NCBI GenBank assembly: GCA_036001225.1
Contig: DASYUM010000221.1
Coordinates: 1 to 7,784 of the forward strand
Direction of reading: 5' to 3'
Origin: DASYUM01 sp036001225
GTDB taxonomy: Bacteria; Methylomirabilota; Methylomirabilia; Rokubacteriales; DASRDR01
DNA length: 7,784 nucleotides
Shown: positions 1 to 5,764 of the stretch, one piece after another
How the letters are laid out: each line of letters starts with the position of its first letter
Position numbering within the stretch: position 1 is the first letter of the stretch
Made by a program: the position numbers and the translations under genes
The notes under the pieces: model-generated
Seen by the model: only the letters and a program-made list of their open reading frames with translations
Databases searched by the model: none
What the model was told of the DNA's origin: nothing

Positions 1-577
1 AGACGGTGGTGATCCCGACCGCCCGCTGGAGCGACCGCAGCTCCACCTGCATCTGCTCGCGGAGCTTTTTGTCGAGCGCGCCCAGCGGCTCGTCGAGCAG
101 GAGCACGGCCGGCTTGGTCACCAGCGCCCGGGCCAGGGCCACCCGCTGCTGCTGGCCTCCCGACAGCTCCGAGGAGAACCGCGCGCCGAGGCCGGCCAGG
201 CGGACCAGCGCCATCGCCTCGTCCACGAGCGGGCGGACCTCGGCGGCGGGCGTCCGGCGCATGCGGAGCCCGAAGGCCACGTTGTCGAAGACCGACATGT
301 GGGGGAAGAGGGCGTAATGCTGGAAGACCATGCCGAGGTTCCGGCGGTAGGGCGGGACGTCGTTGACGACGGTCCCCTTGATGCGAACGAGGCCGGCGTC
401 GGGGTCCTCGAAGCCGGCGATCATGCGGAGGGTGGTCGTCTTGCCGCAGCCGCTGGGGCCGAGCAGAGCCAGCAGCTCGCCGCGGCGGACCTCGAGGGAG
501 ACATCGTTGACGGCCGTGACGACGCCGAAGTGCTTGGTGACGCGTTCGAGCTGGACGTCTATCGGGTCCACCCCCAC
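1..577 (-). CDS. PotA-like ABC importer ATP-binding protein (3' end beyond window)
   Basis: Cytoplasmic ATPase that would power the importer encoded just upstream (two permeases and a binding protein, 3586-776). Counting from the GTG at 571, about 190 residues are visible: Walker A GPSGCGKT (38-45), Q-loop Gln in MVFQHYALFPH (Q84), signature LSGGQQQR (136-143), Walker B VLLLDEP with catalytic Glu 161, and the D-loop GALD (164-167). The H-loop and the C-terminal TOBE region expected in PotA/FbpC/UgpC-type subunits lie beyond the left edge. There are two in-frame GTG starts, at 577 and 571. The one at 577 has a GGGGAGGGG stretch (592-584) at Shine-Dalgarno distance, so I prefer it. That G-rich stretch is itself one arm of an inverted repeat. 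The gene sits about 200 bp after the binding-protein stop, unlike the tight spacing elsewhere in the operon. The family is certain; the substrate (polyamine, Fe(III), thiamine or other) cannot be told. Confidence 0.93.
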   Translation of the reverse strand, partial: MGVDPIDVQLERVTKHFGVVTAVNDVSLEVRRGELLALLGPSGCGKTTTLRMIAGFEDPDAGLVRIKGTVVNDVPPYRRNLGMVFQHYALFPHMSVFDNVAFGLRMRRTPAAEVRPLVDEAMALVRLAGLGARFSSELSGGQQQRVALARALVTKPAVLLLDEPLGALDKKLREQMQVELRSLQRAVGITTV

Positions 578-583
578 CCCCGT

Positions 584-610
584 CCCCTCCCCACCCACCG
601 GGGGGAGGGG
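584..610. repeat. GC-only inverted repeat in the ATPase leader (dispersed-repeat style)
   Basis: CCCCTCCCC (584-592) and GGGGAGGGG (602-610) form a perfect 9-bp inverted repeat around a 9-base loop. C/A-rich sequence flanks it on the left (569-583). Read on the plus strand it translates as PHPRPLPTHRGEG. That pattern resembles translated intergenic palindromic repeats I recall from high-GC genomes, so this is probably one copy of a dispersed family; a single copy cannot prove it. On the transcribed strand the distal arm doubles as the likely Shine-Dalgarno of the ATPase gene. Confidence 0.55.
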
Positions 611-704
611 TGGTGCCCGGCGCGCGGACCGCGCTGCCTCAGACCCTGTCGGGATACCCGCGCGCCGCGTCGAGCTGAACCGCGCGTAGGGTGGTCCGTT
701 CCGA

Positions 705-723
705 GCGGCGGCTCTGCCGCCGC
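705..723. repeat. Hairpin GCGGCGGC-tct-GCCGCCGC
   Basis: A perfect 8-bp inverted repeat with a 3-base loop, in the gap between the binding-protein stop (776) and the ATPase start (577). The stem is all G/C and would be very stable in RNA. No T-tract follows on the minus strand, so a classical intrinsic terminator is not supported. It could be an mRNA-stabilising or attenuating element. With the hairpins at 729-740, 744-771 and 584-610 it fills most of this intergenic gap. Confidence 0.5.
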
Positions 724-728
724 AAACT

Positions 729-771
729 CTCCCGAGGGAGGCTTCGGAGGGGCCGTCGAGGCCCCCTCCGA
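729..771 (-). terminator. Two hairpins just after the solute-binding protein stop
   Basis: Read on the minus strand, a strong hairpin begins 4 bases after the TGA at 776. TCGGAGGGG (744-752) pairs with CCCCTCCGA (763-771), and CC/GG (753-754/760-761) extends the stem past one bulged C, leaving a 5-base loop. A second small hairpin follows, CTCCC (729-733) with GGGAG (736-740). There is no T-run, so it may act as an RNA 3'-end barrier or a partial terminator between the abundantly needed binding protein and the ATPase. The pairing is seen directly; the role is inferred. Confidence 0.45.
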
Positions 772-775
772 GAAT

Positions 776-1885
776 CTAGACCTTGAGGGTCTGGTCGATG
801 ATCGCCTTCAGCTTGGGGATCTTCTCGCCGACCTCCTTGACGTCGTAGCGGATCAGCTTCTTGGCCGCGTCCTCGGCGGTCATCATCGCTTCGAGCTTCA
901 GCATCTCGGGCGGGATCTTCACGCTCTTGTTGGCCGGCCCGAAGAACCCCTTGGTGACCCAGCCGAGCTGGCACTCCTCGGAGTTCCAGGTGTCCAGGTA
1001 GCGCATCGTCAGCTCGGTCACCTTCGGGTCGAACCCGGTCACGGTGACCATGTGGCCGCCCCACTGCACGGCCCCCTCCCTGGGGATGGTGAAGGCGACC
1101 TTCTTCCCCTGGCTGCGGGCCTGCTCGGCCCACGACCCCCAGTGGGGGGCCAGCCACATCTCGCCGCGGGCCACGTCGTCCTCGGCCTTGGTCGGCGAGG
1201 TGGTCCAGGCGCCGATGTTCTGCTTGTGGGCCGCCCACAGCTTGATCCCCTCCTCCACGCTGGGACCCTTGCCGCTCATGACCGCGGCCGCGATGTAGGC
1301 GTCGAAGTAGCTGTCCCACATCTCGACCCGGCCCCGGTACTTCGACTCCCAGAGGTCGGCCCACGACTTCGGCTTCTCCACGCGGTCGGGGTTGTACATG
1401 ATCCCGAACGGGGTCTGCTGGAAGATCACCCCGAAGCCGCCCGGGGGCATGATCTCGGCCGGGATGCCCTTCCGGTTCGGCATGTACTCGTCGACCGGCT
1501 TCGCCCACAGCTTGTCGGCGATCCCCCTCTGGACGAAGATGTCGTTGAACATCCCGCCGCTGATCACCGGGTTGGCCCGGGCCGCCAGCATCTTCGGGTA
1601 CATGACGGCGTTGGTGCTGATGTCGAGGTTCACCTTGACCTTCGGATAGGTCCTGGTGAAGGGCGCGACCGACCGCTCCTTCAGGATGTCGGGCACCAGC
1701 CCCGGCCACGCAAAGATGGTCAGCTCGGCCGCGTCGGCGGACTGCGCCGACGCCAGGTGCTCGGCGAAGCGGGTCAGGGTGGCCAGCCCGACGCCGGCCG
1801 CCACCAGGCTCTTCAGCACCGCGCGGCGGGTGGTGTCGCCGGCGAAGCAGTCCAACAGGTACGTTGTCTCGCGCTCGTCTTCCAT
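776..1885 (-). CDS. Tat-exported ABC importer solute-binding protein (PotD / family 1-like)
   Basis: Extracytoplasmic receptor of the importer encoded around it; 369 residues, usual for this class. The N-terminus carries a twin-arginine signal: TTRRAVLKS (residues 18-26), then a hydrophobic stretch to about 37, with a likely cleavage region near ASAQSA (45-50). The mature part starts with ELTIFAWPG, the first beta strand typical of spermidine/putrescine- and iron-type binding proteins. Later come GGFGVIFQQTPFGIMYNPDRV (148-169) and KPKSWADLW (171-179), where family members read the ligand-cleft hinge and 'P.SW.DLW' motif. The ATG at 1885 is preceded by GAGGAGG (1897-1891), an ideal Shine-Dalgarno and the strongest in the window, which fits a receptor made in excess over the membrane parts. 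It starts 16 bases after the upstream permease stop. The ligand is not determinable from sequence alone. Confidence 0.93.
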   Translation of the reverse strand: MEDERETTYLLDCFAGDTTRRAVLKSLVAAGVGLATLTRFAEHLASAQSADAAELTIFAWPGLVPDILKERSVAPFTRTYPKVKVNLDISTNAVMYPKMLAARANPVISGGMFNDIFVQRGIADKLWAKPVDEYMPNRKGIPAEIMPPGGFGVIFQQTPFGIMYNPDRVEKPKSWADLWESKYRGRVEMWDSYFDAYIAAAVMSGKGPSVEEGIKLWAAHKQNIGAWTTSPTKAEDDVARGEMWLAPHWGSWAEQARSQGKKVAFTIPREGAVQWGGHMVTVTGFDPKVTELTMRYLDTWNSEECQLGWVTKGFFGPANKSVKIPPEMLKLEAMMTAEDAAKKLIRYDVKEVGEKIPKLKAIIDQTLKV

Positions 1886-1901
1886 GGTCGCCTCCTCGCG
1901 G

Positions 1902-2720
1902 TCACAGTTGGAAGTGTCGCTCGAAGCCCACGAACCGCTCGATCGCCAGGATCGTCGCCACCGACAGCACGATCAGCACGGTGGAGATCGCCGCGATCGT
2001 CGGGTCGATCGTGTACTCGGTGTAATGGTAGATCTCCAGGGGCAGGGTCATCAAGCCCGGCCCGGTCAGGAAGAGGGACACCGTGAACTCGTCGAACGAG
2101 ATGATCAGGGAGAACGTCGCCCCCGCGATGAGCCCGGGCCGGATCAGCGGGAGCGTCACGTGCCAGAACGTCCGCCACGGCGTCGCCCCCAGGATCTGGG
2201 CCGACTCCTCCAGCCGCCGGTCGACCTCGAGGAGGGTCGCGCCCACGGTGCGGACCACGTAGGGGAGCGTGATCACCGCGTGGGCCAGCACCAGCCCCAG
2301 GACCGTCCGGGTCAGCCGCAGCGGGTTGAGGACCATCAGCATCGCCACCCCGTACACGATGGCCGGGAACACCAGCGGCGCCACGAACAGGAGCTGCAGG
2401 AGGTCGCGCCCCGGGAAGCGGTGCCGCACCAGCCCGACGGCGGCGGCGGTGCCGAGGGTGAGCGAGAGGGCCGTCGCGACGACCGCCACCCCGAGACTCA
2501 CGTAGAAGGCCCGCAGGAACTCCGGATGGGCGGCCACGTTCCGGAACCACTTGAGCGACAGCCCGGCCGGGGGGAAGGCCAGGGTGACGGCGGGGCCGAA
2601 GGCCGCCGGGATCACGACCAGGATCGGGAGAGCGAGGAACGCCATCACCCCGAGGACGTACCAGCCGAGGAGGGCCTCGCCCCGGCGGCGCCGGGCGGTG
2701 TCTCCCCGCCGGACCGTCAT
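1902..2720 (-). CDS. PotC-like ABC importer permease
   Basis: Inner-membrane subunit, 272 residues. It has a basic N-terminus (RRGDTARRRRGE), a first membrane segment at about 17-42, and further hydrophobic segments near 73-98, 108-132, 136-156, 197-218 and 243-262. The cytoplasmic coupling loop (EAA motif) spans about 171-204: EESAQILGAT, then PWRTFWHVTLPLIRPG, the helix that docks on the ATPase. SFDEFTVSLFLTGPG after it matches the PotC/YdcV side of the family. The reading frame stays open upstream to 3686, but that extension is antiparallel shadow of the first permease. The ATG at 2720 shares an ATGA overlap with that gene's stop, pointing to translational coupling; no clear Shine-Dalgarno precedes it. 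Works as a heterodimer with the product of 3586-2717. Confidence 0.95.
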   Translation of the reverse strand: MTVRRGDTARRRRGEALLGWYVLGVMAFLALPILVVIPAAFGPAVTLAFPPAGLSLKWFRNVAAHPEFLRAFYVSLGVAVVATALSLTLGTAAAVGLVRHRFPGRDLLQLLFVAPLVFPAIVYGVAMLMVLNPLRLTRTVLGLVLAHAVITLPYVVRTVGATLLEVDRRLEESAQILGATPWRTFWHVTLPLIRPGLIAGATFSLIISFDEFTVSLFLTGPGLMTLPLEIYHYTEYTIDPTIAAISTVLIVLSVATILAIERFVGFERHFQL

Positions 2721-3586
2721 GCGCCCCGGATCCGGTGGATCAGCGCGAAGTATCCCAGCAGCACCGCCAGGGTCGCCGCCACCAGCACCATCGCCGCCGC
2801 CGCCCCGAACGGCCAGTCGATGATCACCAGCACCTGGTCGTAGATCGTCGTCGAGAAGAGGAGCACCTTCCCGCGCCCGAGCCACCACGGCGTGATGTAG
2901 GCGCCGATGGTGAGGCAGAAGACCAGCACCGACCCCGCCGCCACACCCTGGATGGACAGCGGGAGGGTGACCCGCCAGAACGTGCGCCATGGGTTGGCGC
3001 CGAGGATCTGGGCGGATTCCTCGAGGGCGGGATCGAGCTTGCCGAGCACGCTGGCGATCGAGAGGATCATGAACGGCAGCAGCACGTGAACCATCCCCAC
3101 CGTCACCGAGGCCAGGCTGTTCATCAGCGCGAGCGGCTCCCGGATCAGCCCGAGCCCGCCGAGGAGCCGGTTCACGAGCCCTTCGTTCCCCAGCACGATG
3201 GTCCAGCCGATCGTCCGCACCACGATGCTGACCAGGAGCGGCGAGATGACGCCGATGAAGACCCAGTGCTTGTGGCGGGAGCGGGAGCGGACGAAGTAGT
3301 AGGCCACCGGGTACCCGATCACGGCGGTCAGTGCCGTCACGATCACCGCGAGGAGGAACGTGGTCTGGGTCACGCGCTGGAAGTACGGGTCGGTCACGAA
3401 CTTCGCGTAGTGGGCGAGGGTGTAGGTGAACGGGCCGGGAAACGCCGACCGCACCGACAGGCCCGCCATCCGGAGGAGCGGGTAGCCGAAGAGCACGGCC
3501 AGGGCGAGCCCCGCCGGCGCCAGGAGGAGCAGGGCCCGCACTTTCCGGCGCCGCCCGCGCGTCGGCGCCCCGGCCGCGTCGCCCAC
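2717..3586 (-). CDS. PotB-like ABC importer permease
   Basis: First gene of the importer operon, 289 residues. The N-terminus is basic (RGRRRK, 10-15), followed by a membrane segment at about 17-40, an extracytoplasmic loop to about 70, then segments near 73-98, 107-132, 160-183, 213-235 and 260-284. The EAA coupling loop (189-222) reads EESAQILGAN, then PWRTFWRVTLPLSIQG. It is nearly identical to that of the partner permease, so both half-sites contact the same ATPase dimer in a similar way. The GTG at 3586 is chosen because an in-frame TGA (3592-3590) lies two codons upstream. No good Shine-Dalgarno or promoter is visible in the 72 bases back to the PIN gene stop at 3659, so readthrough from the upstream toxin-antitoxin transcription unit is possible. 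Confidence 0.94.
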   Translation of the reverse strand: MGDAAGAPTRGRRRKVRALLLLAPAGLALAVLFGYPLLRMAGLSVRSAFPGPFTYTLAHYAKFVTDPYFQRVTQTTFLLAVIVTALTAVIGYPVAYYFVRSRSRHKHWVFIGVISPLLVSIVVRTIGWTIVLGNEGLVNRLLGGLGLIREPLALMNSLASVTVGMVHVLLPFMILSIASVLGKLDPALEESAQILGANPWRTFWRVTLPLSIQGVAAGSVLVFCLTIGAYITPWWLGRGKVLLFSTTIYDQVLVIIDWPFGAAAAMVLVAATLAVLLGYFALIHRIRGA

Positions 3587-3658
3587 CGATCAGCGCCCGC
3601 CTAGCGTCCCGTCCGCCACGTGCTGCGTCCAGTAGGGGTGTGCGCCCCGACTCCCGAA

Positions 3659-4075
3659 TCAGGCGCCCAGGACGCGCAAACCGCACGCGCGGGCGGCCAC
3701 AGCGAGGGCCGTATCGTGAGTCGCCATCATGAGCTCCACCGCGGCACTTTCGCGCCAGAGAAGGGCCGTGGCCAGGTGTATCGCGTCAAGCGTGCCGAGC
3801 TCGGTCGGCAGTGGCTGCGCCGCACGGGACAGCACGCCCGGACCCGGCTCTACCAGCTCGAGGGACTCGAGCAGCCGGAAGACGGTTTCCCGGCGTCTCG
3901 CGATATCGGCATCGGGAACGGCGAACCTCAGGCGAAGCCGATCGAGGGTCCGCAGACATTCCACCTCGACGAGGGCACTGGCAACGCCGCGCTCGATCGC
4001 CCGCCACTCCCGGAGCGCTCCCCTCTGCCGGAGAACGATCCGCAGGAGGACGGACGAGTCGATGTATGCGTTCAC
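3659..4075 (-). CDS. PIN-domain ribonuclease toxin (VapC-like)
   Basis: Mg2+-dependent RNase toxin of a type II toxin-antitoxin pair; 138 residues, normal for VapC-like proteins. All four acidic PIN positions are visible: D6 in AYIDSSVLL, E39 in VEVECLR, D97 in LDAIHLATAL and D121 in MMATHDTALAVAA. The active site therefore looks intact. It starts at GTG 4075, whose bases overlap the antitoxin TGA as GTGA, so toxin translation is coupled to antitoxin translation. An AGGGCGAG stretch a few bases upstream may serve as ribosome-binding site. VapC-type toxins are known to cut tRNAs or rRNA; the target here is unknown. The gene ends 72 bases before the importer permease, on the same strand. Confidence 0.9.
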   Translation of the reverse strand: MNAYIDSSVLLRIVLRQRGALREWRAIERGVASALVEVECLRTLDRLRLRFAVPDADIARRRETVFRLLESLELVEPGPGVLSRAAQPLPTELGTLDAIHLATALLWRESAAVELMMATHDTALAVAARACGLRVLGA

Positions 4076-4335
4076 CGCTCGCCCTGCCGCTCCTCCAGCA
4101 GCAGGGCGACGACGTCGGCCTTGACGCGCAGGGGCGGCGGAAGCGGGACCTTGGCCAGCGGTGGGGCGTCGGGCCGCGGCCGGCGTGTCCGCAACGCCGT
4201 GCCGTCACTGGCATAGGGCACGATGCGGGCAATCGGGTGTTCCCGGTCGAGCACGGTGACCGATTCGCCTCGCCGCACGGCTCGCAGATACTCGCTCAAT
4301 CGCGCCTTCAGTTCGGCGACCCGCACCGTCTTCAT
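4072..4335 (-). CDS. Phd/YefM-family antitoxin
   Basis: Antitoxin and likely autorepressor of the adjacent PIN toxin; 87 residues from the chosen start. The N-terminal half is the Phd/YefM DNA-binding and dimerisation fold: KTVRVAELKARLSEYLRAV, then RRGESVTVLDREHPIARIVPY. The C-terminal half is proline- and basic-rich, then KADVVALLLEERQGER, the kind of flexible tail that wraps a PIN toxin. A longer ATG (4362) exists in frame, adding MTTYGYDVA, but it lies between the -35 and -10 elements of the promoter described separately and cannot be on that transcript. The ATG at 4335 also begins exactly at the family's conserved start (MKxVxVAELKA). No Shine-Dalgarno precedes it, in keeping with a leaderless message. 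Confidence 0.88.
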   Translation of the reverse strand: MKTVRVAELKARLSEYLRAVRRGESVTVLDREHPIARIVPYASDGTALRTRRPRPDAPPLAKVPLPPPLRVKADVVALLLEERQGER

Positions 4336-4370
4336 GGCCACATCGTAACCATAAGTGGTCATCGCGTCAA
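4335..4370 (-). promoter_or_regulatory. Sigma70-type promoter of the Phd-PIN operon, start on the ATG
   Basis: On the minus strand: TTGACG (4370-4365, 5 of 6 to TTGACA), a 17-base spacer (4364-4348), then TACGAT (4347-4342, 4 of 6 to TATAAT), then GTGGCC and the ATG at 4335. The predicted transcription start, 7 bases past the -10, is the A of that ATG, giving a leaderless mRNA. ACCA-TAAG-TGGT (4348-4359), a 4+4 inverted repeat, lies in the spacer where an autorepressing antitoxin could block polymerase. Elements are seen directly; function is inferred. Confidence 0.6.
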
Positions 4371-4514
4371 CGCGGCGCGAAGTCGGTTCGGGCGGGACTG
4401 GGCGAGCCCACGACCGAGGGGCCGTGTGAACTCACGGCGGAGAAGCGACATGGATCAGAACTTGTGTCCTGGCGCCCACCGCCGGCGGCCGCCCGCCGGC
4501 CGCCGCTGCCCGGC
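4371..4514. other. Non-coding stretch with two hairpins and an orphan ribosome site
   Basis: No gene is supported here. It holds an inverted repeat GCCGTG-tgaact-CACGGC (4421-4438) and, just after it on the plus strand, GGAG (4439-4442) seven bases before an ATG (4450). The reading frame from that ATG gives a low-complexity Arg/Pro/Ala-rich peptide to 4638 that runs antisense to the TPR remnant, so it is not called a gene. A second inverted repeat, CGGCGGCC (4483-4490) with GGCCGCCG (4498-4505), lies 9 bases past the TPR remnant's stop on the minus strand and may be its old transcript end. Confidence 0.4.
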
Positions 4515-4862
4515 TCACCCGAGGCAGCCACCCTCGGCGCTGACGGGACGCTCGGCGGTCATTCCCATCGCCCGGTACGCGGCCGCCGCGGCGGCGAGCT
4601 CGCGCTCCGCGGCCTCGCCGCGACCCGTCCGCTGGTAGAGCCGGCCGAGCCCGGCGCGGCAGTGGGCTTCGAGCGGCCGCATGGCCAGCCCCTGGGCGGC
4701 GGCGAGGGCGTGGCGATACAGGCGCTCGGCCTTGTCACTGTCCGGGGGATCGCGGCGGGCCGCGACCTCGGCCTGGAGACGCAGGGCGTAGACCGCATGT
4801 CCCCGCTCCCGCCGGTCCCGGGCCAGCTCGAGGGCCTGCTGCGCGCGCTCACGTCGTCCCAG
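4515..4862 (-). pseudogene. C-terminal remnant of a TPR protein (cyclase/AAA-regulator tail type)
   Basis: An uninterrupted minus-strand frame ends at TGA 4517-4515 and reads RRERAQQALELARDRRERGH, then AVYALRLQAEVAARRDPPDS, DKAERLYRHALAAAQGLAMR, PLEAHCRAGLGRLYQRTGRG, and EAAERELAAAAAAYRAMGM. These are two to three tetratricopeptide helices. They match a pattern I know from the C-terminal tails of large adenylate/guanylate-cyclase or AAA-ATPase TPR regulators ('A..LGMRPL.AHC..GLG.LYRRTG'). Everything upstream (catalytic or ATPase domains, most TPRs) is absent. No start codon with a ribosome site serves the frame, and the 5' end runs into a plus-strand S74-domain remnant at about 4850-4862. The last ~18 residues (TAERPVSAEGGCLG) diverge from the usual ending. 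I call it a dead fragment; family assignment is from recall, without a search. Confidence 0.68.
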
Positions 4863-5264
4863 CGGTTCAAGGAAGAAATCCGCAGCATGGAAGATGCCAG
4901 CGCCGGCCTGCTGCGGCTCCGGCCGGTGACGTTCCGCTACAAGCAGCCGGCGGCCGACGGGAGCAAGGCGCTCCAGTACGGCCTGATCGCGGAGGAGGCC
5001 GCCGAGGTCTATCCGGAGCTAGTGGCCTACGACGCCACCGGCCAGCCGGCGACGGTGATGTACCACCTCCTGCCCGCCATGCTGCTGAACGAGCTGCAGC
5101 GCCAGCATCGGCTCAACGCGGCGCAGCAGGCCGAGCTCGAGAAGCAGCAGCGCGCGAACCAGGCCCAGCAGGCGGAGCTCGACGCCCTGGCCGCCCGGCT
5201 GGCCGAGTTGACGGAGCGGCTCCACAAGCTGGAGGCACGAGAGAAGAGCCCGGCATCCCGCTGA
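4848..5264 (+). pseudogene. 5'-truncated tail-fibre protein: Peptidase_S74 chaperone domain
   Basis: The only plus-strand coding remnant. The recognisable part begins at TSSQRFKEEIRSM and continues DASAGLLRLRPVTFRYKQP, LQYGLIAEEAAEVYPELVAY and VMYHLLPAMLLNELQRQ, the classic Peptidase_S74 (endosialidase C-terminal intramolecular chaperone) sequence. It then gives a Gln/Glu/Ala-rich coiled coil (about 5094-5240) ending in EKSPASR. In this family the domain trimerises a beta-helical fibre and then cuts itself off with a Ser/Lys dyad spaced S-x4-K; here S (4854-4856) and K (4869-4871) fit. The fibre body that should precede it is gone. Upstream, the open frame runs back to 4464 only as antisense of the TPR remnant. 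If translated at all, the ATG at 4887 would give a 125-residue product lacking the cleavage serine. Phage tail fibre or bacterial surface protein origin cannot be separated. Confidence 0.75.
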
Positions 5265-5345
5265 GGGACCGTCGTGGCATTGAGGGGGAGCGAAGAACCA
5301 GCAGTAGACAGGTCCTCTCCGCGATGCTGGCCCGCGACGGGGTCG

Positions 5346-5388
5346 GACCGTCACCGTAGCGGGAGGATCCCGGACCCGGCGGACGGTC
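5346..5388. terminator. Nested inverted repeat overlapping the nucleotidyltransferase stop
   Basis: GACCGTC (5346-5352) and GACGGTC (5382-5388) are a perfect 7-bp inverted repeat overlapping the TGA at 5389-5387. Inside it sits CGGGA-GGA-TCCCG (5360-5372), a 5-bp stem with a 3-base loop. It lies between two convergent coding regions (S74 remnant and MNT gene) and could end transcripts from both sides, though no T-tract is present. The remaining part of the 5265-5386 gap shows nothing recognisable. Confidence 0.4.
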
Positions 5389-5764
5389 AGCTCGCCCCGC
5401 TCGGACGGCCGGGCGGCTCGAGCCAGATCAGCTCGGGCCGCCGGTCGAGCCGCCGGCCCTCTCGACCGAGCCCTTCCCATTCCTCCGTAGTGTAGACCAG
5501 GAGATCGACCGGCACCGGCAGACTCGTCGTGTCCCACCGGGCCGCGCGGCGCACGAAGGGCTCGCTCGACTCGCCGACCAGCATGACGACATCCAGGTCA
5601 CTCCCGACGCCCCAGTCGCCCCGCGCGTACGAGCCGAAGTACCCGATGCGGCGGACCTCGGGGTAGGTCTTCATGGTCCCGTCCGCCCAGCGCGCGAGGG
5701 CGGCCACCACGGTGGCGCGGTCAGGCCATCTGAGAACGGACGAATTCGGTGATCGCACCGGCAT
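5387..5764 (-). CDS. MNT-type minimal nucleotidyltransferase (antitoxin of the HEPN pair)
   Basis: Small DNA polymerase beta-fold nucleotidyltransferase, 125 residues. The core motif GSx10DxD is intact: GSYARGD (44-50), then GSDLD with D56 and D58; the third metal ligand is D87 in PVDLLVYT. In characterised HEPN/MNT modules this enzyme transfers AMP onto the HEPN toxin and silences it, so here it is probably the antitoxin. The ATG at 5764 overlaps the HEPN gene by 44 bases and has GAGG nine bases upstream, which supports it. Family members commonly begin near the WPDR segment (13-16), so the first dozen residues may be poorly conserved. The C-terminus (RRPELIWLEPPGR) follows the usual layout. 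Catalytic residues argue for an active enzyme. HEPN and MNT are surely cotranscribed. Confidence 0.92.
   Translation of the reverse strand: MPVRSPNSSVLRWPDRATVVAALARWADGTMKTYPEVRRIGYFGSYARGDWGVGSDLDVVMLVGESSEPFVRRAARWDTTSLPVPVDLLVYTTEEWEGLGREGRRLDRRPELIWLEPPGRPSGAS

Noticed and set aside
299..2086. 595-codon plus-strand open frame, and a similar one at 1656-2843
   Set aside because: They lie antisense to the ATPase, binding-protein and permease genes. Their His/Gly/Arg/Asp-rich peptides without domains are typical of the reverse strand of high-GC codons.
2721..3686. Upstream extension of the second permease frame (594 codons in total)
   Set aside because: The extra residues are Arg/Pro/Ala-rich and out of frame with the first permease, whose own domains are clear. 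The ATGA overlap at 2720-2717 marks the real start.
4450..4638. Plus-strand ORF with GGAG seven bases before its ATG
   Set aside because: The ribosome site is good, but the peptide is low-complexity (Arg/Pro/Ala) and antisense to the TPR remnant, in a different frame from the S74 domain. At most it is a leftover start site.
4559..4888. 109-codon minus-strand ORF over the TPR remnant
   Set aside because: It is in a different frame from the TPR-like reading and gives a Ser/Arg/Pro-rich peptide with no domain.
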